From Thermovibrio ammonificans HB-1 (GTDB lineage Bacteria > Aquificota > Aquificia > Desulfurobacteriales > Desulfurobacteriaceae): DNA of 64,000 bases. Shown here piece after piece: positions 8,518 to 15,647 of the stretch. The position numbers and the translations under genes were made by a program. Location of the stretch: assembly GCF_000185805.1 (NCBI RefSeq), contig NC_014926.1, positions 948,418-1,012,417 on the forward strand. Reading direction: 5' to 3'. The notes beneath the pieces were generated by a model. That model did no database searches and was not told the DNA's origin. It saw only the letters and a list, made by a program, of their open reading frames with translations. Within the stretch, counting starts at the first letter, position 1; every line of letters starts with the position of its first letter.

Positions 8518-9464
8518 GAACCGGTGAGTTTGAGCTTATAAGAGCGCTATCGGAGCTTACCCCCGTTAACGGAGAGACGGTTGTAGGAATAGGGGACGAC
8601 GCAGCAGTAGTAAAGCTCCGGGGTCCAAAGGCGGCAATTTCCACAGACGCCTTAGTAGAGGGAAGCCACTTTAAAAGCGAGTGGAGAGAGCTCGTCCCCG
8701 AGCTTTTTGAGCTGTTGGGCCGGAAATTGCTCGCAGTGTCGGTAAGCGACCTGGCCTCAACGGGTGCGGTGCCCAAATTTGCAACGGTTACCTTGGGAGT
8801 TACCCCCGAAACAGAGGAGGGGGAGCTTCTCGCCCTCTACAAGGGGCTGGGAGAGCTCGCCCGAACCCTCAACGTGGCGGTAGTGGGAGGAGATACGGTA
8901 AAGAGCTCCACCCTCTTTTTCGACCTAACGCTCATAGGGGAAGTTAAAGGGGAGCCTCTGCTCCGCTCAAGGGCCGAGCCCGGAGAGGTTGTGGCCGTAA
9001 CCGGGAGCTTCGGCGACAGCTACGGCGGCCTCGTTCAGCTCCTCAAAGGGGAAGTGGTTAACAGACGGCTTGTTGAACGGTTCTTAAACCCTCCCGTAAG
9101 GCTCAGAGAGGGGTTAAAGGCGGCAGGGCTCGGCGTAAAGTGCGGAACCGACGTGAGCGACGGCCTGGCCTTTAACCTCTACACCGTTGCAGAAAGCTCA
9201 CGGGTTGCAGTTGAAGTTGAGAGCTCAAAAATCCCCGTGTCGGACGATTTGGTAAACTTGCTGGGCCGCCAGAAGGCCCTTGAAGCCGCCCTTTTCGGGG
9301 GGGAAGACTACGAGCTCATAGTTACCGCGCCCGAAAAGCTGGCAGAAGAACTCGAAAAAGCGGGCTTCAAGGTAATAGGAAGGGTGAGAGAGGGGAGCGG
9401 GGTTTTTGTGGACGGAAAAAGAATAGAGCCGAAAGGATACGACCACTTCTGCCGGGAGGGTTAA
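8514..9464 (+). CDS. thiL: Thiamine-monophosphate kinase
   Basis: A 316-residue cytoplasmic enzyme phosphorylating thiamine monophosphate to the active diphosphate. It follows the PurM/ThiL fold with GIGDDAAVV near the start, STDALVEGSHF, SVSDLASTGAVP, the metal-binding GGDTVKS, and the C-terminal GTDVSDGLAFNL and FGGEDYELI. Full length for the family. No other thiamine synthesis gene adjoins it. It is embedded in an overlapping run with the lipoproteins upstream and uppP directly downstream (stop and start abut). Confidence 0.94.
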   Translation: MRTGEFELIRALSELTPVNGETVVGIGDDAAVVKLRGPKAAISTDALVEGSHFKSEWRELVPELFELLGRKLLAVSVSDLASTGAVPKFATVTLGVTPETEEGELLALYKGLGELARTLNVAVVGGDTVKSSTLFFDLTLIGEVKGEPLLRSRAEPGEVVAVTGSFGDSYGGLVQLLKGEVVNRRLVERFLNPPVRLREGLKAAGLGVKCGTDVSDGLAFNLYTVAESSRVAVEVESSKIPVSDDLVNLLGRQKALEAALFGGEDYELIVTAPEKLAEELEKAGFKVIGRVREGSGVFVDGKRIEPKGYDHFCREG

Positions 9465-10229
9465 ATGGACCTGCTGGACGCTGTAATACTCGGCGTTGTA
9501 GAGGGAGTTACCGAGTTCCTGCCCATATCGTCTACGGGCCACATGATTTTAGCCTCGTACCTGCTGGGGATAAAACAGAGCGCCTTCACAAAAACCTTCG
9601 AGATAGCCATCCAACTGGGAGCCATTCTGGCCGTTGTTTTCATATACAGGGAGAAGCTCTCAAAGAGCCTCGAACTGTGGAAAAAGCTTATAGCCGCCTT
9701 CATACCTACCGGCATTCTGGGGCTGCTGCTCCACCACTACGTAGAGGAGCTCTTCAGCCCGCTGGTTGTAAGCGTTATGCTGATAGTTTGGGGCGTAATC
9801 TTCATAGTTGTTGAGCTCCTCTACAAGGAGAGAGAGCACCAAATAGATAGGCCCGAGGAGATAAGCTACGCAAAAGCCATAGGTATAGGGCTGTTTCAGT
9901 CCCTTGCCATGATTCCGGGAACCTCCCGCTCAGGAGCCACAATCATAGGCGGACTGCTGCTGGGGATGAACCGGGTTGCGGCAACCGAGTTCTCGTTCCT
10001 TCTTGCCATACCCACAATGCTTGCGGCAACCGGCTTTGAGCTGGTGAAGAACGCAAGCTCCCTAAGCGGCGGGCACTTTGTGCTGCTCGGCGTCGGATTT
10101 GTGGTGGCAATGGTCTCTGCCTTCGCGGCGGTCAAGTGGCTTCTTAATTTTATTAAAAGTCACACCTTCATACCCTTTGGTATTTATAGGATAATAGTAG
10201 GGTTGATATTCCTGCTGATACTACTGTAA
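9465..10229 (+). CDS. uppP: Undecaprenyl-diphosphatase
   Basis: A 254-residue polytopic inner-membrane enzyme that recycles the lipid carrier of peptidoglycan synthesis (also called BacA). The two family motifs are present: EGVTEFLPISSTGHM near the N-terminus and PGTSRSGATI in the middle. The remaining sequence is a series of hydrophobic segments ending in a C-terminal helix. The ATG follows the thiL stop with no gap and the GGAGGG lies within thiL, so translation is coupled. Confidence 0.95.
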   Translation: MDLLDAVILGVVEGVTEFLPISSTGHMILASYLLGIKQSAFTKTFEIAIQLGAILAVVFIYREKLSKSLELWKKLIAAFIPTGILGLLLHHYVEELFSPLVVSVMLIVWGVIFIVVELLYKEREHQIDRPEEISYAKAIGIGLFQSLAMIPGTSRSGATIIGGLLLGMNRVAATEFSFLLAIPTMLAATGFELVKNASSLSGGHFVLLGVGFVVAMVSAFAAVKWLLNFIKSHTFIPFGIYRIIVGLIFLLILL

Positions 10230-10241
10230 GCGGGAGTAGGG

Positions 10242-11324
10242 ATGGCGGAACTTTCGATGATAAACCTCCTGAAAGAGGTGGTAGACAGGGGAGCTTCCGA
10301 CCTCCACATAGCGCCCGGCAGCCCTCCGAGGCTCAGAATAGTGGGAGACCTGGTTCCGCTCACGGAATACGGAACACTCACCCCCTCCGATACCCGAAGG
10401 CTCATCTACAGCGTTTTAACCGATTTACAGAAGAAAAAGCTGGAAGAGGAGCTGGAGCTGGACTTCTCCTTCGGGATAAAAGACGTTGCAAGGTTCAGGG
10501 GAAACGCCTACTTCCAGAGGCAGAGCCTTGCAGCTGCCTTCAGGTTAATCCCCTTCAGCATTCCGGATTTCAAAAACCTGGGGCTGCCTCCGGTGATGGA
10601 GAGCTTCGCCCACAAAGATAAAGGGCTTGTTCTCGTTACAGGTCCCACAGGCTCAGGTAAATCTACAACTCTGGCCTCGCTGATAAAGATAATAAACGAC
10701 ACCTACTACCACCACATAATCACAATAGAAGACCCGATAGAATTCGTCTACGAGCACAACAAATCCCTCATCACCCAGAGGGAGCTGGGAACCGACACGA
10801 AGAGCTTCGCAAGGGCCCTGAGGGCTGCCCTTCGTGAAGACCCCGACGTAATCCTCGTGGGAGAGATGAGGGACCCGGAGACAATCGAGGCGGCCCTGAC
10901 GGCGGCGGAAACGGGCCACCTGGTCTTCTCCACGCTCCACACAAACTCAACGATAGAAACAATTAACCGTATAGTAGACGTCTTCCCCGCAGAGAAACAG
11001 GACCAGATAAGAACCCAGCTTTCGTTCGTTCTTGTAGGTGCGGTAGCCCAAAAACTCCTAAAGAGGAAGGACGGCAAGGGCAGGGTTGCGGCCGTAGAGG
11101 TGTTCATACCGACGCCGGCAATAAGAAACCTCATAAGGGAGAACAAACTCCACCAAATCTACTCGATGATGCAGACCGGCCAGGCCGCAACCGGAATGGT
11201 GACAATGAACCAGAGCCTTGCAAGGCTCTACCTGGAAGGGAAAATCGACCTTGAAGAGGCCAAGAGGGTCTCGCCCGACCCCAAAGAGCTGGAAGCCCTC
11301 ATTAAAGCATATCAGAAAGGGTAG
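10242..11324 (+). CDS. pilT: Type IV pilus retraction ATPase
   Basis: A 360-residue cytoplasmic hexameric ATPase that powers pilus retraction. Walker A is GPTGSGKST, the Asp box and Walker B lie in EDPDVILVGEMRD, His boxes occur in TGHLVFSTLHT, and the PilT-specific AIRNLIRE motif is intact near the C-terminus, which separates it from PilB. Followed two bases later by pilC. No pilB or pilin gene lies in the window. Confidence 0.95.
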   Translation: MAELSMINLLKEVVDRGASDLHIAPGSPPRLRIVGDLVPLTEYGTLTPSDTRRLIYSVLTDLQKKKLEEELELDFSFGIKDVARFRGNAYFQRQSLAAAFRLIPFSIPDFKNLGLPPVMESFAHKDKGLVLVTGPTGSGKSTTLASLIKIINDTYYHHIITIEDPIEFVYEHNKSLITQRELGTDTKSFARALRAALREDPDVILVGEMRDPETIEAALTAAETGHLVFSTLHTNSTIETINRIVDVFPAEKQDQIRTQLSFVLVGAVAQKLLKRKDGKGRVAAVEVFIPTPAIRNLIRENKLHQIYSMMQTGQAATGMVTMNQSLARLYLEGKIDLEEAKRVSPDPKELEALIKAYQKG

Positions 11325-11326
11325 AG

Positions 11327-12541
11327 ATGCCGGTATACAAGTACGTTGGCAGAGACGTCTTGAACAGGCGCAGAAGGGGTTCTGTAGAGGCAGAAAACCC
11401 CGAGCTGGCAAAGGAGATACTGTTTGCCCGGGGAGTTGTGGTAGTTGAGAAGCTCTCCGAAGACAAGTCAATCCTGAGCCAGAACATCTCCCTCTCCTTC
11501 CTGGAGAGGGTAACGATTAAAGACCTGCTCATCTTTACCCGGCAGCTCCACGCAATGATTCACGCCGGGATACCGCTGGTTCAGGCCCTCAGAATAATCA
11601 AAGAGCAGCTGCCCAACCGCAGGCTCAGACAGATAGTTGAGGAAATCGCCTCCTTCATCGAGGAGGGGGGCAAGTTCTCAACCGCAATCTCCCGCTACAG
11701 GGACATCTTCGGGGACCTCTACATCTCCATGGTAAGGGCCGCGGAAGAGGCGGGAACCTTAGAGGAGACCTTAAAGCGGCTTGCAGACTACCTGGAGAAG
11801 GTAGAGAAGTTAAGGGGTAAGGTCAAAAGCGCCCTCTTCTACCCGGTGTTCGTCTTTATAGTGGCAATGCTCATAGTTACCGGAATACTGGTGTTCGTAA
11901 TACCCACCTTCGAGCAGCTCTACGCCGACATGGGCGGCGAGCTTCCGGCCCTCACCCAGATGGTAATAAAGGTGAGCAACTGGGTAAGGGACTACGCCGG
12001 CTGGATAGTCCTGTTCATAGTGGTCTTCATCATCGGCTTTGTCCAGCTCCGGAGGCTCGAGAAGTTCCGCTACCTTACAGACCTCCTCCTTTTAAAACTG
12101 CCGATTTTCGGGGAGCTCGTCCTTAAGAGCAGCATAGCGAGCTTTGCCAGGACCCTGGCCTCGATGATAGCAAGCGGTATCAACATACTCAACGCCTTAA
12201 GCATATCGGCAGAAACGGCAAACAACGAGGTTATCAGAAAGGCGATTGAAGATGTAAGGAGCCAGGTTGAAAAGGGCGTTAGCCTCTCCCAAGCCCTCGC
12301 AAAACACTCAATATTCCCGCCGATGCTGGTAAATATGGTGGCGATAGGCGAGCAGGCCGGCAACCTCGACGAGATGCTCTCAAAGGTTGCCGACTTCTAC
12401 GAGGAGGAGGTTGACAGAACCGTAGACGGCCTCACCTCTTTAATCGAGCCGCTGATGATAGTTTTCATCGGCTCGATTATCGGTGTGATAATCGTTGCCC
12501 TCTACCTGCCGATATTCAACATCGCAAGCCTCATAAAGTAA
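11327..12541 (+). CDS. pilC: Type IV pilus inner-membrane platform protein
   Basis: A 404-residue GspF/PilC-type protein forming the inner-membrane base of the pilus machine. It has two repeated T2SSF domains (about 70-195 and 270-395), each beginning with a FTRQLHAMI- or FARTLASMI-type helix, and three long membrane segments including VFVFIVAMLIVTGILVFVI and a C-terminal hydrophobic helix. It directly follows pilT. Its last 11 bases overlap the 3' end of the convergent bioF gene, leaving no room for a separate terminator. Confidence 0.93.
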   Translation: MPVYKYVGRDVLNRRRRGSVEAENPELAKEILFARGVVVVEKLSEDKSILSQNISLSFLERVTIKDLLIFTRQLHAMIHAGIPLVQALRIIKEQLPNRRLRQIVEEIASFIEEGGKFSTAISRYRDIFGDLYISMVRAAEEAGTLEETLKRLADYLEKVEKLRGKVKSALFYPVFVFIVAMLIVTGILVFVIPTFEQLYADMGGELPALTQMVIKVSNWVRDYAGWIVLFIVVFIIGFVQLRRLEKFRYLTDLLLLKLPIFGELVLKSSIASFARTLASMIASGINILNALSISAETANNEVIRKAIEDVRSQVEKGVSLSQALAKHSIFPPMLVNMVAIGEQAGNLDEMLSKVADFYEEEVDRTVDGLTSLIEPLMIVFIGSIIGVIIVALYLPIFNIASLIK

Positions 12542-13637
12542 GCTCAAACTCCCTTATGGAGCTCCACAGCAGGCGGAGCTCCTCTTCCGTATGCTCTGCC
12601 GTTACCGAAATCCTCAGCCTGCTCTGTTTAACCGTTGGAGGCCTGATTGCCGGAACCCAAAAGCCCCTCTCTCTGAGGAACTCCGAAAGGGCAAGGGCCC
12701 TCTCAGGGGAGGAACAGAGGTAGGGGAAAACGGCAGAAGGGGAGTTTATGCCGGTTAAGTTGCGGAAGAAGCTCAGCCTCCGGCGGAGGAGGGCCATCCT
12801 CTCGGGAACGAGCTTCAGGTTCTCCAGGGTTTGGCAGGCCACAAAGGGGGGAAGGGCGGTTGTGTAGATGAAGCTCCTGCACCTGTTTATCAGGTACTCC
12901 CTAAGGAGGGAGCTTCCCGCCACAAAGGCCCCGAAAGTTCCGAGGGCCTTTCCCAGGGTTCCCACCAAAACGGTTGTGTCGTCGGGCGTAAGGCCAAAGA
13001 GCTCCAGGGAAGACCACCCCACAACGCCGGTTGCGTGGGCGTCGTCTATAATCAGAACGGCGCCGTAGAGCCTTTTAAGCCTAAAGAGGCCGTCTAAGGG
13101 GGCAAGGTCTCCGTCCATACTGAAAACCGAGTCGGTAACCAAAAAGCAGCGGCGGTAACGCCCCCTGTTCTCCTTAAGAAGGGACTCAAGGTGCTCAAGG
13201 TCACAGTGGTTGTAAACAAGAATGTCGGCCCTGCTGAGCCTGCAGCCGTCTATTATGGAGGCGTGGTTTAAAGAGTCTGAAAGAATCAGGTCGCCTTTGC
13301 CGGCAAGGGCAGAAATCACCCCTACGTTTGCCATGTAACCGGTGGAAAAGAGCAGGGCGTCTTCGGTCTTCTTCAGGCGGGCAAGCTCTTTTTCAAGCTC
13401 CCTGTGAACGGTAAAAGAGCCCGATACCAGCCTGGAGGCTCCGCTGCCGGCCCCCCAACGCCTCAAACACTCTAAAGAGGCGGCAGAGGCAAGCCCCAGG
13501 TAGTCGTTTGAGGCGAAGTTGATGAACTTCCTGCCCTCAAGCTCTAAAACCTTTCCGGGAGGAGACTCAAAGTGAAACAGCCGCCTGTAGAGGTTCTGCT
13601 CCTTTATCCTTTCGAGCTCACTCTTCAGCCACTTCAC
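12531..13637 (-). CDS. bioF: 8-amino-7-oxononanoate synthase
   Basis: A 368-residue PLP enzyme joining pimeloyl thioester and L-alanine in biotin synthesis. Landmarks are NDYLGLA, the His in SDSLNHASIIDG, the Asp in IIDDAHATG and the PLP lysine in LVGTLGKALGTFGAF. The GTG start at 13637 lies 20 bases inside the response-regulator gene. A glycine C-acetyltransferase (kbl) is an alternative of the same fold, but the short length favours BioF. No other bio gene is in the window. Confidence 0.87.
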   Translation of the reverse strand: MKWLKSELERIKEQNLYRRLFHFESPPGKVLELEGRKFINFASNDYLGLASAASLECLRRWGAGSGASRLVSGSFTVHRELEKELARLKKTEDALLFSTGYMANVGVISALAGKGDLILSDSLNHASIIDGCRLSRADILVYNHCDLEHLESLLKENRGRYRRCFLVTDSVFSMDGDLAPLDGLFRLKRLYGAVLIIDDAHATGVVGWSSLELFGLTPDDTTVLVGTLGKALGTFGAFVAGSSLLREYLINRCRSFIYTTALPPFVACQTLENLKLVPERMALLRRRLSFFRNLTGINSPSAVFPYLCSSPERALALSEFLRERGFWVPAIRPPTVKQSRLRISVTAEHTEEELRLLWSSIREFELTL

Positions 13638-14196
13638 CTTTCTCTATGCCGTACTTGTTCATCTTCCTGTAGAGGTTGGAGATGTCTATCTCCATAAACT
13701 GGGCGCTCTTTTTAAGGTCCCAGTTGAACTTCCTGAGAACCTCAAGGATGTACTGTTTCTCAAAGGCCTCCCTGGCCTGCCTCAGGGGGAGAGAGGTGTA
13801 GTGTTCAAGGAGGGGGCCGTTGTGGGCAGGAGCTTTAGCGCTTGCGGCCCTCTTTATCGCCTCAAGGAGGGCGCCGAAGTCGAAGGGTTTCTCGAGGAAG
13901 TCGAAGGCTCCCAACTTCATGGCCTTTACGGCAGACTCTACCGTGCCGTGGCCCGAGAGGATAATCACGGCCACCTGGCCGGTGAGCCCCTCCCGGTTGA
14001 GCTCTTTAAGAACCTCCATCCCGGAGGTTCCGGGGAGGAAGAGGTCGAGTATTAGAACGCGGGGGTGAAGCTCTTTGACCTTATCGACAACCCCGCTCCC
14101 GCTCTCAAGGGTGAAAACTTCAAAGCCTTCGTCTTCGAGCATCTCCTTAAGGGCTTCCCTTATGCCCCTTTCGTCGTCAACTATCAGAATTCTCAT
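13618..14196 (-). CDS. Response regulator, receiver plus Fis-type HTH (RegA/ActR-like)
   Basis: A 192-residue cytoplasmic regulator. The receiver domain (1-120) has acidic residues in VDDERG, phospho-acceptor Asp51 in LILDLFLPG, and the conserved Lys in FLEKPFD. A linker leads to a C-terminal Fis-type helix-turn-helix (about 140-185; EVLRKFNWDLKKSAQFMEI, then LYRKMNKYGI). It lacks the AAA+ domain of NtrC, so it resembles the RegA/ActR or PrrA class. No sensor kinase is adjacent. It overlaps dnaX upstream and bioF downstream by 20 bases each. Confidence 0.88.
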   Translation of the reverse strand: MRILIVDDERGIREALKEMLEDEGFEVFTLESGSGVVDKVKELHPRVLILDLFLPGTSGMEVLKELNREGLTGQVAVIILSGHGTVESAVKAMKLGAFDFLEKPFDFGALLEAIKRAASAKAPAHNGPLLEHYTSLPLRQAREAFEKQYILEVLRKFNWDLKKSAQFMEIDISNLYRKMNKYGIEKGEVAEE

Positions 14197-15559
14197 CTCT
14201 CTCCTTGGGCCTTACAGATATAACCTTGGCGTTTAAAAGCCTCACCATCAGGTCAATTTTATCGTTGCTCTCAGGGGAAAGCTCCCGTTTCGAGCGCTCT
14301 CTTTTTGAAGGGGGAAGGAGTTTAACCTCCTTCTTGAAACGCTCCCTTAAAAGCGCAAGCTGCTCGTTCAGCATTCTGTAGGCAATTTCGCTCTTTGCCG
14401 TTACCTCTACAAGGTTTCCCAAGTCTTTAACGGAGTGAATAAGGGAGTTTAAGGGGTCATGAGCCGTTTTTTTTTCTGGGCTCTGAGCCGGCACCGTTAA
14501 GCTGATGCCGCCGGAAAGCAGCTCCGAAAGCCTCTTTACGTCTTTGAAGTAGGAGAGCCTGAAGAGGTAAAAGAGCAGAGCAGTATAGGGTTGAGGGTGG
14601 TTCTGGAGCGACCGGTAGCACTCTGAAAGGAGCTGGAAGGCGGCGTTAACCTCCTCTTCGGAGAAGGTGGTCGTTCTGAAGAGCTCCTCCTCCAGCCAGG
14701 AGAGGAGCTGTTTAACCACGAAAAGGGGGTTGTAGCCGAGCTCCTCAAGCCTTTTAACCTGGGTGCGAAGCTCCGCTTTGTCTCCCTTGAAAGCCGTTTG
14801 TAAGAGGTTTCGAAGCTCCCTTCCAGTAAGAACTCCGAGGAACTCCGAAACCACTTTGGAGTCTACCCTGCCGCCGCCCAAGGCTATGGCCTGGTCGAGC
14901 AGGCTCTCCGCATCCCTTATACACCCTTCAGAGGCAACTGCTATAAGTTCAAGAGCTTCTCTATCGAACTCAACACCTTCGGAGCGGCAAATTCTCTCCA
15001 GCGTTTCAACTATGAGCTCCCGGGGGACTTTTCTGAACAGGAACTTCTGACACCTTGAGAGTATTGTAGGGGGTATTTTGTCTATTTCGGTAGTTGCAAG
15101 TATGAAAACGGCGTGCTCGGGAGGCTCTTCAAGGGTTTTCAGAAGGGCGTTAAAGGCCTCCTTAGTGAGCATGTGGAACTCGTCTATTATGTAAACCTTG
15201 CGCTTCCCCCGAGCCGGAGCGTAGTGGACCGACTCGCGAAGCTCCCTTATCTGGTCTATCCCCCTGTTGGTTGCGGCATCTACCTCTATAACGTCGGGGT
15301 GAGCTCCCTTAGAAATCTCAAGGCACTGGGGGCAGCTGTTACAGGGCTCTCCGTCTGTGGGGTTTTCACAGTTAAGGGCTTTGGCAACAATCCTCGCAGT
15401 CGTGGTTTTACCTACGCCCCTCGGGCCGGCAAATATGTAGGCGTGGGCAAAACGGCCGCTCTTTATGGCGTTCTTCAGGGTTTTGGTTATAAAGTCCTGG
15501 CCTACTACCTGGTCGAACCGCTGAGGCCTGTACTTTCGGGGGATTGCAAGGTACGCCAT
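14177..15559 (-). CDS. dnaX: DNA polymerase III subunits gamma and tau
   Basis: A 460-residue clamp-loader ATPase. Walker A is at about residues 45-52 (GPRGVGKTT), zinc cysteines at 64, 73, 76 and 79, Walker B and sensor in DEFHMLTKEAFNALLKTLEEPP, and the arginine-finger SRC motif in LSRCQKF. Domains I-III end near residue 365. Exactly there the coding strand has a run of nine A (14467-14475); slippage in either direction reaches a stop within a few codons, which would give a short gamma form. Full-length tau then carries a further tail of about 95 residues. It precedes the response regulator. Confidence 0.95.
   Translation of the reverse strand: MAYLAIPRKYRPQRFDQVVGQDFITKTLKNAIKSGRFAHAYIFAGPRGVGKTTTARIVAKALNCENPTDGEPCNSCPQCLEISKGAHPDVIEVDAATNRGIDQIRELRESVHYAPARGKRKVYIIDEFHMLTKEAFNALLKTLEEPPEHAVFILATTEIDKIPPTILSRCQKFLFRKVPRELIVETLERICRSEGVEFDREALELIAVASEGCIRDAESLLDQAIALGGGRVDSKVVSEFLGVLTGRELRNLLQTAFKGDKAELRTQVKRLEELGYNPLFVVKQLLSWLEEELFRTTTFSEEEVNAAFQLLSECYRSLQNHPQPYTALLFYLFRLSYFKDVKRLSELLSGGISLTVPAQSPEKKTAHDPLNSLIHSVKDLGNLVEVTAKSEIAYRMLNEQLALLRERFKKEVKLLPPSKRERSKRELSPESNDKIDLMVRLLNAKVISVRPKERDENSDS
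14467..14475 (-). promoter_or_regulatory. A9 slippage site in dnaX
   Basis: The minus strand reads CCA GAA AAA AAA ACG. One added A gives Asn-Gly-Ser-stop (TGA); one lost A gives Arg-Leu-Met-Thr-Pro-stop (TAA). The site falls at the end of clamp-loader domain III, where Thermus dnaX also uses an A9 run for transcriptional slippage. Actual slippage is inferred, not shown. Confidence 0.6.
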
Positions 15560-15587
15560 TACTCTCCACGGGAGAATTTTTCTGTCA

Positions 15588-15615
15588 ATTATCCTACATC
15601 GGCGGTAAAGGTCAA
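15588..15615 (-). promoter_or_regulatory. dnaX promoter
   Basis: On the minus strand TTGACC (15615-15610), a 16-base spacer and GATAAT (15593-15588). Start of transcription is expected near 15580, about 20 bases before the dnaX ATG, which has GGAGAG ahead of it. Confidence 0.55.
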
Positions 15616-15620
15616 GGGAT

Positions 15621-15640
15621 GGCGGGGCAGGAGCCCCGCC
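15621..15640 (-). terminator. Hairpin after the H+-ATPase gene, no U-tract
   Basis: A perfect 8-bp GC stem, GGCGGGGC/GCCCCGCC, with a 4-base loop, lies between the ATPase stop and the dnaX promoter. Neither side has a T-run. As the ATPase is read leftward and ends at 15648, the hairpin is actually upstream, on the dnaX side, of its stop and may instead protect or insulate dnaX transcription. Function uncertain. Confidence 0.25.
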
Positions 15641-15647
15641 GGAGGGT

